From the NCBI GenBank assembly GCA_035720945.1, contig DASTNK010000026.1, forward strand, positions 1-36,836: a DNA stretch of 36,836 nt. Reading direction: 5' to 3'. The notes under the pieces were generated by a model that saw only the letters and a list, made by a program, of their open reading frames with translations, was not told the origin of the DNA and searched no databases. Source of the stretch: SCQX01 sp035720945 (GTDB lineage Bacteria > Pseudomonadota > Gammaproteobacteria > Burkholderiales > Burkholderiaceae_B). The position numbers and the translations under genes are program-made. Of this stretch, positions 22,654 through 31,369 are shown one piece after another (within the stretch, counting starts at the first letter, position 1; every line of letters begins with the position of its first letter).

Positions 22654-22693
22654 CATGCCGCGGCGATGCTGACATTCACTCTGGAGCCGTTCC

Positions 22694-23788
22694 GTGTCAC
22701 ACAATACCGACGATTTACGTATCCGTGAAATCAAAGAACTCAGCCCTCCGGCCCATGTCATGCGTGAATTCGTGTGCACCCCCGAAATATCGGCCACCGT
22801 CTATGGGGCGCGACGCGGTCTGCACCAGATACTTCACGGTGAAGACGATCGCTTGGCCGTGGTGATCGGGCCTTGTTCGATTCATGACCCGAGGGGGGCG
22901 CTGGAGTATGCCGGTCGCCTGGCCGAGCAGCGTCGGCGCTTCGCCGGCGAGCTGGAAATCATCATGCGGGTGTATTTCGAGAAGCCTCGCACCACCGTGG
23001 GCTGGAAGGGCCTGATCAACGATCCGGGGCTGGATGGCAGCTTCAACATCAACCAGGGGCTGCGCACCGCTCGCGAACTGCTCATAGACATCAACGGCAT
23101 GGGACTGCCCGCCGGCACCGAGTTCCTGGACATGATCACGCCGCAGTACATCGCCGATCTGGTGTCGTGGGGGGCCATCGGTGCGCGCACCACGGAAAGC
23201 CAGGTTCATCGGGAACTGGCGTCAGGGCTGTCGTGTCCGGTGGGTTTCAAGAATGGCACGGACGGCAACATCAAGATCGCGGTCGACGCCATCAACGCCG
23301 CCTCCCAGCCCCACCATTTCCTGTCGGTGACCAAGGGCGGGCATTCGGCCATCGTCTCGACTCTGGGCAACAACGATTGCCACATCATCCTGCGCGGCGG
23401 CAAGCAACCCAACTACGACGCCGCCAGCGTCGAGGCCGCCTGCCAGTTTCTCGTCAAGTCGGGCCTGCGCACCCAGCTCATGATTGACGCCAGTCACGCC
23501 AATAGCAATAAAGACTACCGCAACCAGCCGTCCGTCATCGACGCGGTGGCGGCTCAGGTCGAGGGCGGCGACAGTCGGATCTCGGGCTTGATGGTGGAAA
23601 GCCATCTTGTTGGCGGGCGCCAGGATCTGGTGCCCGGGCGTGCGCCGGTGTACGGCCAGAGCATCACCGATGGCTGCGTGGATTGGGACACGTCGGTCCG
23701 TATCCTGGAACGCTTGGCCAAGGCTGTCGAGGCGAGGCGGCGCGTGGCGAAAGTGGGGGCCGTTGAGGATTCGCCCGCCGCGGCGTGA
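22694..23788 (+). CDS. aroG: 3-deoxy-7-phosphoheptulonate synthase (class I DAHP synthase)
   Basis: Condenses phosphoenolpyruvate and erythrose-4-phosphate, the first step of the shikimate pathway. It has 364 residues and is very close to the E. coli AroF/G/H type throughout. Seen: DDLRIREIKEL at the start, the metal-site Cys61 in GPCSIHDP, VYFEKPRTTVGWKGLINDP, GARTTESQVHRELASGLSCP, ILRGGKQPNY, and DGCVDWDTS near the end. Enzymes of this type are feedback-inhibited by one aromatic amino acid; which one cannot be decided from sequence here. The start is GTG 22694 with CTGGAG 7 bp upstream. The Phe/Tyr leader and terminator directly upstream predict attenuation by both amino acids. It is followed by the glycolate-type operon, which has its own promoter. 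Confidence 0.96.
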   Translation: MSHNTDDLRIREIKELSPPAHVMREFVCTPEISATVYGARRGLHQILHGEDDRLAVVIGPCSIHDPRGALEYAGRLAEQRRRFAGELEIIMRVYFEKPRTTVGWKGLINDPGLDGSFNINQGLRTARELLIDINGMGLPAGTEFLDMITPQYIADLVSWGAIGARTTESQVHRELASGLSCPVGFKNGTDGNIKIAVDAINAASQPHHFLSVTKGGHSAIVSTLGNNDCHIILRGGKQPNYDAASVEAACQFLVKSGLRTQLMIDASHANSNKDYRNQPSVIDAVAAQVEGGDSRISGLMVESHLVGGRQDLVPGRAPVYGQSITDGCVDWDTSVRILERLAKAVEARRRVAKVGAVEDSPAAA

Positions 23789-23804
23789 AAAGGGCGGAGG
23801 CGCT

Positions 23805-23834
23805 TGGCGGGAATGGGGCAGGATGCCTACAATA
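23805..23834 (+). promoter_or_regulatory. promoter of the FAD oxidase-glcDEF operon
   Basis: TTGGCG (23805-23810), an 18-bp spacer and TACAAT (23829-23834). It lies 80 bp before the first gene. The same -35 hexamer and spacing occur at the tRNA-Lys promoter. Confidence 0.55.
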
Positions 23835-23913
23835 CGAGTAGTATCGGGTGTCTGGAATAACGAAAAAGATGCCCGTGCCAAACAGCGCGCCAGGCACCTC
23901 AAGGAGATTCCCC

Positions 23914-25338
23914 ATGAACGCCCCGATGGCCGGCCAGGAAGTACGCCGGCCGATTCCCGATGGCTTTTTCGATTCGTTCGAACAGAAGTTCGGCTCGCGG
24001 TTTTCCCGCGCCCGGGCGGTCCGCGAGCATCATGGCCGCGACGAATCCCCGTATCCGCCCATGCTGCCGGACGCCGTCGTCTACGCGTCGACCACCGACG
24101 AGGTCGCCTGGCTGGCGCGCCATTGCAACCAGCACGGCGTGCCGCTCATCGCCTACGGCGTTGGCTCGTCCCTGGAAGGCCACTTGCTGGCGGTGCAGGG
24201 CGGAGTCAGCGTCGATTTGTCGGGCATGAATCAGATCGTATCCATCGATGCCGAAGACCTGACCGCCACCGTGCAGGCGGGCGTCACGCGCAAGCAACTG
24301 AACGAAGCGCTGCGCGACACCGGCTTGTTCTTCCCCATCGATCCCGGTGCTGACGCCAGTCTGGGCGGCATGTCGGCGACGCGCGCCTCGGGCACGAATG
24401 CCGTGCGCTACGGCACCATGCGCGAGAACGTCATGAATCTCAAGGTCGTCACCGCCGATGGGCGTGTCATCGAGACGGCCAACCGCGCGCGCAAGTCCTC
24501 GGCGGGCTACGACCTCACGCACATTTTCGTTGGCAGCGAAGGCACGCTGGGCCTCATCACCGAGGTCACGGTGCGCCTGTATCCGCAACCCGAGGCCATC
24601 TCGGCGGCCATCTGCAATTTCCCCACACTGGACTCGGCGGTGCAAAGCGTCATCGAGATCATCCAGATGGGTATTCCGGTGGCGCGGGTCGAATTCATGG
24701 ACACGGCCGCGGTCAGGGCCACCAACGCCTACAGCAAACTCACATTGCGCGAGTCGCCTCTACTGTTGTTCGAATTCCACGGCAGCGCGGCGGCTGTCAA
24801 AGAGCAGGCCGAGGCTGTGCAGGGCATCACCCACGACAACGGCGGCATGGATTTCGAATGGGCCGAACACCCCGAAGACCGCAGCCGCCTCTGGACTGCG
24901 CGGCACAACGCCTACTTCGCCGGACTGGGGTTGCGTCCCGGTTGCCGGTCCAGCACCACCGATGTCTGTGTGCCCATTTCCCGTCTGGCGCAATGCGTCA
25001 CGGAAACCGCCGCTGAACTCGACCGGGCCAGCTTCCCCTATACCATCGTGGGGCACGTGGGCGACGGAAATTTCCATGTCCTGATGCTGCTCGACCCTGA
25101 CAGTTCGGCCGAGTGGGACGAATCCGAACGTATAAACAACAGCCTGGTTCGCCGCGCCATCGCCATGGACGGCACCAGTACGGGAGAACATGGTGTGGGC
25201 CTGCACAAAATGGAATTCATGCTGGCCGAGCATGGCCAGGATGCGCTCGACCTGATGCGAAGCTTGAAGCAGGCTTTCGATCCCAACAATATCCTGAACC
25301 CGGGCAAGATCATTCCGCCCCGGGCGGGCGCTCGATGA
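23914..25338 (+). CDS. FAD-linked D-2-hydroxyacid dehydrogenase (D-lactate dehydrogenase/GlcD-like)
   Basis: A 474-residue flavoprotein of the FAD_binding_4 plus FAD-oxidase C-terminal type, resembling D-lactate dehydrogenase (cytochrome) of the LDHD/Dld1 branch. Seen: the PP-loop GVGSSLEGHLLAVQGGVSVD near residue 83, DPGADASLGGMSATRASGTNAVRYG near 150, and the metal-binding histidines in GHVGDGNFHVLML and GEHGVGLHK. The ATG at 23914 has AAGGAG 7-8 bp upstream; the frame opens 22 codons earlier without homology. It overlaps glcD by four bases (ATGA), so both are made together. It is a paralogue of the next gene with only moderate identity. D-lactate, glycolate and D-2-hydroxyglutarate are all possible substrates. 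Confidence 0.85.
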   Translation: MNAPMAGQEVRRPIPDGFFDSFEQKFGSRFSRARAVREHHGRDESPYPPMLPDAVVYASTTDEVAWLARHCNQHGVPLIAYGVGSSLEGHLLAVQGGVSVDLSGMNQIVSIDAEDLTATVQAGVTRKQLNEALRDTGLFFPIDPGADASLGGMSATRASGTNAVRYGTMRENVMNLKVVTADGRVIETANRARKSSAGYDLTHIFVGSEGTLGLITEVTVRLYPQPEAISAAICNFPTLDSAVQSVIEIIQMGIPVARVEFMDTAAVRATNAYSKLTLRESPLLLFEFHGSAAAVKEQAEAVQGITHDNGGMDFEWAEHPEDRSRLWTARHNAYFAGLGLRPGCRSSTTDVCVPISRLAQCVTETAAELDRASFPYTIVGHVGDGNFHVLMLLDPDSSAEWDESERINNSLVRRAIAMDGTSTGEHGVGLHKMEFMLAEHGQDALDLMRSLKQAFDPNNILNPGKIIPPRAGAR

Positions 25339-26828
25339 GCGCCGGCGCAGCGGCCGTGGCGGACGACAACACACCGGATTTCGCCGGCCTCATGGCCCGG
25401 CTGGGCCAGGCCATCCCGTCCCATTGCATTCTGTCGCGGGTCGAAGACACCCGGCCTTACGAGTGCGATGGCCTGTCCTTGTATCGGGCCTTGCCGCCGG
25501 TGGTCGTTCTTCCCGAGAACGAGGCGCAAATCATTGAAGTGCTCAATGCCTGCCGCCAGTTCCAGGTCCCCATCGTGGCGCGCGGGGCGGGCACGGGCCT
25601 GTCGGGGGGCGCCATGCCCCATGCGCGCGGCATTTTGTTGGGCACGGCCAAGCTCAACCGCATACTTCGCATCGACACATCGTCGGCAACGGCCGTGGTG
25701 CAGCCCGGGGTGCGAAATCTGGCCATCTCCGAGGCCGCCGCGCCCCATGGCTTGTATTACGCGCCCGATCCGTCCAGCCAGATCGCCTGTTCCATCGGCG
25801 GCAATATCGCCGAGAACTCCGGTGGCGTGCATTGCCTGAAGTACGGGCTCACCGTACACAACGTCCTGCGCGTGCGCATGGTCACCATCGAGGGTGAGGT
25901 GGTTGAGCTCGGCTCCGAGGCCCCCGACAGCCCGGGTCTCGATCTCCTGGCCGCGTTCATCGGGTCCGAGGGCATGCTGGGGGTGGTGACCGAGGCCACC
26001 GTCAAACTCATTCCCAAACCGGCTTGCGCGCAGGTCATCATGGCCAGCTTCTCCAGCGTCGAGGCCGCCGGCCAGGCGGTGACCGACATCATCGCCGCGG
26101 GCATCATTCCAGCCGGCCTCGAAATGATGGATCAGCGCGCCGTCCACATGGTCGAGCCGTTCGTGAAGGCCGGGTACGACCTCGATGCGGCGGCCATCCT
26201 GTTGTGCGAGTCCGACGGCACGACCGACGAAGTCCGGGACGAAGTCGCGCGCATGGAAGCCGTGTTCCGTCGGGCGGGGGCCACGCGCCTGCAGGTCTCG
26301 CGCAGCGAGCAGGAGCGCCTGCTGTTCTGGGCGGGCCGCAAGAATGCCTTTCCCGCGGCGGGCCGCATGTCGCCCGACTATTACTGCATGGACGGCACCA
26401 TTCCCCGCCGCCATCTTGCGCGTGTGCTGGGCGCCATCGAGCAGATGGAAGACGAGTACGGGCTGCGCTGTGCCAACGTGTTCCATGCCGGTGACGGCAA
26501 CCTGCACCCGCTCATCATGTTCGATTCCAACAAGCCCGACGAAGTCGATCGGGCCGAGAAATTCGGCGCGGCCATTCTCGAGCTCTGCGTGCAGGTCGGT
26601 GGCACCGTCACCGGCGAACATGGCGTGGGTATCGAGAAGATCAACCAGATGTGCGTGCAGTTCGGCCGTGAAGAGCTCGACGCGTTCTTGGCGTTGAAAT
26701 CGGCGTTCGATACGGAAGGGTTGCTGAACCCGGAAAAAGTCATTCCCACACTGGCGCGCTGCGCTGAGTACGGCAAGATGCATGTCCATGGCGGAGACAT
26801 CCGCTTTCCTGAATTGCCGCGTTTCTGA
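25335..26828 (+). CDS. glcD: glycolate oxidase subunit GlcD
   Basis: The catalytic FAD subunit of the membrane-associated glycolate dehydrogenase that oxidises glycolate to glyoxylate. It has 497 residues (E. coli 499). Seen: PIVARGAGTGLSGGAMPHARGI near residue 86, SIGGNIAENSGGVHCLKYG near 155, FIGSEGMLGVVTEATVKL near 215, and the histidines of FHAGDGNLHPLIMFD and TGEHGVGIEKINQMC. The start ATG 25335 overlaps the preceding stop. Glycolate oxidase needs GlcD, GlcE and GlcF; all three are here in order. No glcC-type regulator or malate synthase G (glcB) gene lies in the window. Confidence 0.94.
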   Translation: MSAGAAAVADDNTPDFAGLMARLGQAIPSHCILSRVEDTRPYECDGLSLYRALPPVVVLPENEAQIIEVLNACRQFQVPIVARGAGTGLSGGAMPHARGILLGTAKLNRILRIDTSSATAVVQPGVRNLAISEAAAPHGLYYAPDPSSQIACSIGGNIAENSGGVHCLKYGLTVHNVLRVRMVTIEGEVVELGSEAPDSPGLDLLAAFIGSEGMLGVVTEATVKLIPKPACAQVIMASFSSVEAAGQAVTDIIAAGIIPAGLEMMDQRAVHMVEPFVKAGYDLDAAAILLCESDGTTDEVRDEVARMEAVFRRAGATRLQVSRSEQERLLFWAGRKNAFPAAGRMSPDYYCMDGTIPRRHLARVLGAIEQMEDEYGLRCANVFHAGDGNLHPLIMFDSNKPDEVDRAEKFGAAILELCVQVGGTVTGEHGVGIEKINQMCVQFGREELDAFLALKSAFDTEGLLNPEKVIPTLARCAEYGKMHVHGGDIRFPELPRF

Positions 26829-26837
26829 GGGCGCAAG

Positions 26838-27926
26838 ATGGAGTTTGTGTTAACCGAGCTGATCGAACGTGTCATGACCGCGCGCGCCGCACAGAGGCCG
26901 GTCCATATCCGGGGTGGCGGCACCAAGGATTTCTATGGCGAACCGGGCAGTCTCCAGGGCGCGACCAACCACTCCGTGCTGGATATGTCCGCCTATCACG
27001 GTGTCGTCAACTATCAGCCCCCCGAACTCGTTCTCACCGTGCGCGCGGGCACGCGGCTGGCCGAGGTCGAACGCCTGCTCGACGAGCACGGCCAGATGCT
27101 GGCGTTCGAGCCTCCCCGATTCGGTCCGGACTCCACCGTGGGAGGCTGTGTGGCGGCCGGGCTGTCGGGCCCGCGCCGCGCCGCGGCTGGTGGTCTGCGG
27201 GACTTCATCCTGGGGGCCAAGCTGCTCGACTCGTCGGGCTCGGTGCTGGAGTTCGGCGGGGAGGTCATGAAGAACGTGGCGGGCTACGACATGTCTCGTC
27301 TGCTCGCGGGGTCGATGGGCATCTTCGGCGCGTTGGTCGAAGTCTCGATCAAGGTCGTTCCCAAGCCCTTGGTGGAGAAAACAGCCCGGCTCGATGTCGA
27401 TGAGGCGGGAGCGCTGGCCTTGTTCAACCAGTGGCGCGGCAAACCCCTGCCGGTGTCAGCCACCGCCTGGGTTCCCGGCGAGGCGCCCGCCCTCTGGGTG
27501 CGCCTTTCCGGCAGCGCGCCGGCGGTCGATGCGGGCGCGCGTGTGGTGGGCGGCACAGAGGCGGACTCCGACGAGGCTGGTCCCTTCTGGGACAGCCTGC
27601 GGGACCACACCCATCCGTTTCTGCGGTCGTGCCCGCTTTGGCGCCTCGCGGTGCCTCCTCAGGTCGACCCGCTTGGACTGGGACCTTCGTTGATTGAATG
27701 GAATGGCGGGCAGCGCTGGTTGGCTCAATCCCTCGAGGCGGGCGCACTGCGTGAGCGCGTGGCCCGGTTGGGCGGGCACGCCACGCTGTTTCGGCCGGGC
27801 GCCGATAACAACGCGCCGGTGTTCCATCCGCCCGCGCCAGGTTTGATGGCGATTTCCCGGCGCCTCAAGCACGCGCTGGACCCGGTCGGGATCTTCAATC
27901 CCAAGCGCCTGTTTTCCGAATTCTGA
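26838..27926 (+). CDS. glcE: glycolate oxidase subunit GlcE
   Basis: The second FAD-binding subunit, 362 residues (E. coli 350). Seen: VHIRGGGTKDFYG near residue 22, then STVGGCVAAGLSGPRRAAAGGLRD around residue 100 and GEVMKNVAGYDMSRLLAGSMGIFG near 140, which are GlcE-specific forms of the FAD-domain motifs. The C-terminal part is shorter than in GlcD and lacks the two His motifs of the catalytic subunit, as expected. It starts 9 bp after glcD. The ribosome site is weak (GAGG within the glcD stop), which suggests translational coupling. Confidence 0.92.
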   Translation: MEFVLTELIERVMTARAAQRPVHIRGGGTKDFYGEPGSLQGATNHSVLDMSAYHGVVNYQPPELVLTVRAGTRLAEVERLLDEHGQMLAFEPPRFGPDSTVGGCVAAGLSGPRRAAAGGLRDFILGAKLLDSSGSVLEFGGEVMKNVAGYDMSRLLAGSMGIFGALVEVSIKVVPKPLVEKTARLDVDEAGALALFNQWRGKPLPVSATAWVPGEAPALWVRLSGSAPAVDAGARVVGGTEADSDEAGPFWDSLRDHTHPFLRSCPLWRLAVPPQVDPLGLGPSLIEWNGGQRWLAQSLEAGALRERVARLGGHATLFRPGADNNAPVFHPPAPGLMAISRRLKHALDPVGIFNPKRLFSEF

Positions 27927-27935
27927 GATATCGCC

Positions 27936-29174
27936 GTGCAAACACATCTTGCCCCCTGGGCACAAGACACCAATTTCGGCCAGGACGCCGACGCCATTCT
28001 GCGTCGTTGTGTGCACTGCGGTTTTTGCCTGGCCACCTGCCCCACGTACCAAATTCTTGGCGACGAGCGCGACAGCCCACGCGGCCGCATCTACCTGATC
28101 AAGCAAGTGCTCGAGGGCGCCGAACTCACGGGCGAGACGCAGGAGCACCTCGACCGCTGTCTCACGTGCCGTAATTGTGAAACCACGTGCCCATCGGGGG
28201 TGGAGTATGGCGCGCTGGTCGATATTGGCCGCAATCTGGTGGATCGCAAGGTCGAACGCCCATTCCGGCAGCGCGTGTCGCGCGCCTTGCTGCGCCAGAC
28301 GCTGACGTCGCGATGGTTCGGCACGGCGTTCCGGCTTGGGCGGCTGTTGCGGCCGCTGCTGCCGGAAGTCTTGAAAGGCAAGATTCCCGCCGCCCGCCCA
28401 GCGGGTAAATTGCCATCGAAGACCTCATATGCGCGCACGGTGCTGATGCCAGTGGGGTGCGTTCAGCCGGCCATGATGCCGTCCATCGACGCGGCCACCT
28501 TGCGCGTGCTGGACGCCCTGGGCATCGGGGTGCGCATGGAGCCCGGCAGTGGGTGCTGCGGAGCCATCAATTTCCACCTCGACGCACAGGATCAGGCCCG
28601 TGGCCAGATGCGGGCCAACATCGACGCCTGGCTGCCGCTGCTCGAGAACGGCACCGTCGAGGCCATCGTGATCAACGCATCTGGTTGTGGCGCGATGATC
28701 AAGGAATACGCGCATCATCTCAAGCATGATCCGGCCTATGCCGGGAAGGCACAGCGCTTGGTCGAGAAAGTGGTCGATGTGGCCGAGATCGTCGCGCCTC
28801 ACGCTGTCGAACTGGCACCTCGGTTGCATGGGTTGCCCGCTCGCGTCGCGTTCCATCCGCCCTGCACCTTGCAGCATTGGCAAGGCTTGCGTGGCGTTTC
28901 CGAACGGCTGCTGACCGACCTGGGCTTCAATCTTGTGTCGTTTTCAGAATCCCACTTGTGCTGTGGCTCGGCGGGCACGTATTCCGTGACCCAACCCGAG
29001 CTCGCCAAGTCGTTGCGCGCACGCAAACTCGGCCATATCCAGGAGGTGCGGCCGGACTCCATCGTGTCGTCCAACATCGGTTGCATCGGACATCTGCAAG
29101 GGGGCACCAGTGTGCCCGTGCGGCATTGGATCGAGATCGTCGACGAGGCCTTGGCCGCGTCGAAAGCCAATTAG
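27936..29174 (+). CDS. glcF: glycolate oxidase iron-sulfur subunit GlcF
   Basis: Carries electrons from the FAD subunits to the quinone pool at the inner membrane. It has 412 residues (E. coli 407). Two [4Fe-4S] motifs are complete: Cys25-28-31 with Cys35-Pro (CVHCGFCLATCP) and Cys75-78-81 with Cys85-Pro (CLTCRNCETTCP). Two cysteine-rich CCG-type modules follow, with GSGCCGAINFHL near residue 207 and SHLCCGSAGTYS near 343. The start is GTG 27936, 9 bp after glcE, and is the only start that keeps both clusters and the typical short N-terminus. It closes the four-gene operon. Confidence 0.95.
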   Translation: MQTHLAPWAQDTNFGQDADAILRRCVHCGFCLATCPTYQILGDERDSPRGRIYLIKQVLEGAELTGETQEHLDRCLTCRNCETTCPSGVEYGALVDIGRNLVDRKVERPFRQRVSRALLRQTLTSRWFGTAFRLGRLLRPLLPEVLKGKIPAARPAGKLPSKTSYARTVLMPVGCVQPAMMPSIDAATLRVLDALGIGVRMEPGSGCCGAINFHLDAQDQARGQMRANIDAWLPLLENGTVEAIVINASGCGAMIKEYAHHLKHDPAYAGKAQRLVEKVVDVAEIVAPHAVELAPRLHGLPARVAFHPPCTLQHWQGLRGVSERLLTDLGFNLVSFSESHLCCGSAGTYSVTQPELAKSLRARKLGHIQEVRPDSIVSSNIGCIGHLQGGTSVPVRHWIEIVDEALAASKAN

Positions 29175-29196
29175 GGTCTACGTAGCATTAGGGTCT
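29170..29196. repeat. direct repeat upstream of mnmA
   Basis: ATTAGGGTCT occurs at 29170-29179 and again at 29187-29196, one and a half helical turns apart (17 bp). The first copy includes the glcF stop. It lies immediately upstream of a TAAAAT box at 29211-29216. Confidence 0.5.
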
Positions 29197-29221
29197 GCCC
29201 GGCGTTACTTTAAAATACGGC

Positions 29222-30337
29222 ATGAGCACTGTTTCCGTATCAAAAGGGCGTGTCGTGGTCGGCATGTCTGGTGGCGTCGATTCCTCCGTCAGCGCGTGGC
29301 TGCTCAAGCAGCAGGGCTACGACGTGGTCGGCCTGTTCATGAAGAACTGGGAGGACGACGACGATTCCGAATATTGTTCCTCGCGACAGGATTGGCTGGA
29401 CGCGGCCAGCGTGGCCGATGTCGTGGGCGTGGAGATCGAGGCGGTCAATTTCGCCGCCGAATACAAAGACCGTGTCTTCGCCGAATTCCTGCGTGAGTAT
29501 TCCGCGGGGCGCACGCCCAATCCCGACGTCCTGTGCAACGCCGAAATCAAATTCAAGGCGTTCCTCGATCACGCCATGTCGCTGGGGGCAGACCATATCG
29601 CCACCGGCCACTATGCCCGGGTGCGAGCCATATCGACCGGTCACAGCACGGAATATCAACTGCTGAAGGCGCTGGATGCCTCCAAGGATCAAAGTTATTT
29701 TCTGCACAGGTTGAACCAGTCACAACTGGCGGCCACGTTGTTCCCGCTTGGCGACATGCCCAAGACAGAGGTGCGGCGCATCGCGCGTGAAATCGGCCTG
29801 CCGAACGCCGCGAAAAAAGATTCCACGGGCATCTGTTTCATTGGCGAGCGGCCGTTCCGCGAGTTTCTGAGCCGCTACCTGCCGACGAGGCCCGGTCCCA
29901 TCAAGACACCTGAGGGTGCGGTGATCGGCATGCATCAAGGCTTGTCGTTCTATACGCTGGGTCAGCGCAAGGGGCTGGGCATAGGCGGCGTCAAGGGGCG
30001 CCAACGGGACGATGGCACGGCCGATGCGTGGTATGTGGCGCGCAAGGAGCTGGATACGAACACGTTGTATGTGGTGCAGGGGCATGACCATCCCTGGCTG
30101 CTGAGTGACACCCTGGGCGCGCAGGATGCGAGCTGGGTGGCGGGCTGTGCGCCGGCGCCTGGCGGCTACACCGCCAAAACCCGATACCGCCAGGCCGATG
30201 CCGGCTGCTCACTGAATGCCGATGCATCGAACGGTTTCTCGCTGCGTTTTTCGCAGGCTCAGTGGGCCGTGACGGCGGGGCAATCCGCTGTGCTGTACGA
30301 CGGCGAGGTGTGTCTGGGGGGCGGCATCATTTATTGA
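29222..30337 (+). CDS. mnmA: tRNA 2-thiouridylase MnmA
   Basis: Adds sulfur to the wobble uridine of tRNA-Lys, -Glu and -Gln (s2U34). It has 371 residues (E. coli 368). Seen: the PP-loop SGGVDSS at 16-22, FMKNWEDDDDSEYC, the catalytic Cys105 in NPDVLCNAEIKF and the persulfide Cys205 in DSTGICFIGERPF, and TLGQRKGLGIGG. The ATG at 29222 lies just 6 bp after a TAAAAT box, so the message may start at or next to the start codon. No ribosome site is visible. It is convergent with the GST-like gene. Confidence 0.96.
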   Translation: MSTVSVSKGRVVVGMSGGVDSSVSAWLLKQQGYDVVGLFMKNWEDDDDSEYCSSRQDWLDAASVADVVGVEIEAVNFAAEYKDRVFAEFLREYSAGRTPNPDVLCNAEIKFKAFLDHAMSLGADHIATGHYARVRAISTGHSTEYQLLKALDASKDQSYFLHRLNQSQLAATLFPLGDMPKTEVRRIAREIGLPNAAKKDSTGICFIGERPFREFLSRYLPTRPGPIKTPEGAVIGMHQGLSFYTLGQRKGLGIGGVKGRQRDDGTADAWYVARKELDTNTLYVVQGHDHPWLLSDTLGAQDASWVAGCAPAPGGYTAKTRYRQADAGCSLNADASNGFSLRFSQAQWAVTAGQSAVLYDGEVCLGGGIIY

Positions 30338-30378
30338 CACCGGCGGGTGGGGTGATGCCGCCGCGCCAGCAGGAAGAA

Positions 30379-30993
30379 TCAGGGTTTGGGCGGCTCATTG
30401 CTGATGAATGAGGGGCGGGCCGACAGCTTTTCGTTGAGACGCTGCAGGTTGCTGTGTTGCGACCGCCAGTCGAGATCGGGCAGGCGCAGGTCAAGGTAGC
30501 CCAATGCGCAGCCGACGGCCACGTCGGCCAGGCTGAAGTTGACGCCCATGCAGAACGGGTGCTCGTCCAGCCCTTTATCCATGAATTCGAGCGCCGCCGT
30601 GATTTTCTTGCGTTGGCGCGCGATCCATGCTTCGCTGAGATGCTCGGGGGCGCGCTTCGTGCGTTCTATGTGAATGGCGGCCGTGGCGTCGAGCAGGCCG
30701 TCGGCGATGGCCTCCCAGCATTTCACCGCGGCGCGTTCGCGCCCCTGCGGAGGAATGAGACGCCCCACGGGCGAGAGCGTGTCGAGGTATTCCACGATGA
30801 CGCGTGAATCGAACAAGCTGCCGTTGTCGTCCATGATGAGGCACGGAATCTTGCCCAGGGGGTTGTGCTGGGAAATCCGCGTGTTGTCGGCCCACACATC
30901 CTCGAGAACGAATTCGTAATCAAGTTTTTTTTCAGCCATGACGACGCGCACTTTGCGTACGTAGGGGCTGGAGAGTGAACCAATCAGTTTCAT
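30379..30993 (-). CDS. glutathione S-transferase family protein (YibF-like)
   Basis: A 204-residue cytoplasmic GST. The thioredoxin-like half begins MKLIGSLSSPYVRKVRVVMAEK with the catalytic serine region SSPYVRK, continues with NPLGKIPCLIMDDNGSLFDSRVI (cis-Pro and the glutathione gamma-glutamyl site DSR), and is followed by the all-helical half with FSLADVAVGCALGYLDLRLP. This fits the YibF branch, whose substrates are unknown. The ATG at 30993 is chosen by homology; the frame runs 22 codons further but over AT-rich upstream DNA. A TATACT box on the minus strand (31028-31023) fits as -10 for this start. Confidence 0.88.
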   Translation of the reverse strand: MKLIGSLSSPYVRKVRVVMAEKKLDYEFVLEDVWADNTRISQHNPLGKIPCLIMDDNGSLFDSRVIVEYLDTLSPVGRLIPPQGRERAAVKCWEAIADGLLDATAAIHIERTKRAPEHLSEAWIARQRKKITAALEFMDKGLDEHPFCMGVNFSLADVAVGCALGYLDLRLPDLDWRSQHSNLQRLNEKLSARPSFISNEPPKP

Positions 30994-31369
30994 GGTGAAA
31001 TCGGGAGTTTCTAACAGAAAAAAGTATAACAGGCGGTATCCGGCGGTCCGGTATGCCACCCGGTGCGGAACCGCTTGCCTGAGACGTTCGTGAAACGCCG
31101 GCGAGCCTTAACTAACGAGGCTAGCATCATTTTCCCCTTACCGGGGATGAGGCGCGCTTTTTTACCATTGTTGTCAGTTTGATGGATTCAGATTGTCGTA
31201 TCTCTGAGACAGTTCTGACGTGGATCCGGAACGTCCGCTCGGCCGGTTTCCGATTGTCGGCTTGCCCGTTCCGGAAGGAGCCCCGCGTGGTCGTCGCCTG
31301 TGTTGCCATCTGGGGGTTGCCCGGGCCGCGAATGGTAGAATTCGAGCTGTTTTCCTCATGTGAATAGCT
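30994..31369. other. divergent intergenic region between the GST-like gene and purB
   Basis: 376 bp. It contains a -10-like TATACT for the GST gene (minus strand, 31028-31023), a short TCCCC/GGGGA dyad near 31136, a T6 run near 31160 and a TAGAAT box at 31336-31341 that may serve purB. I see no gene. A 62-codon frame at 31179-31367 has no recognisable content. Confidence 0.45.

Noticed and set aside
25038..26789. Open frame of 583 codons on the minus strand opposite glcD
   Set aside because: Antisense shadow; glcD on the other strand has all family motifs.
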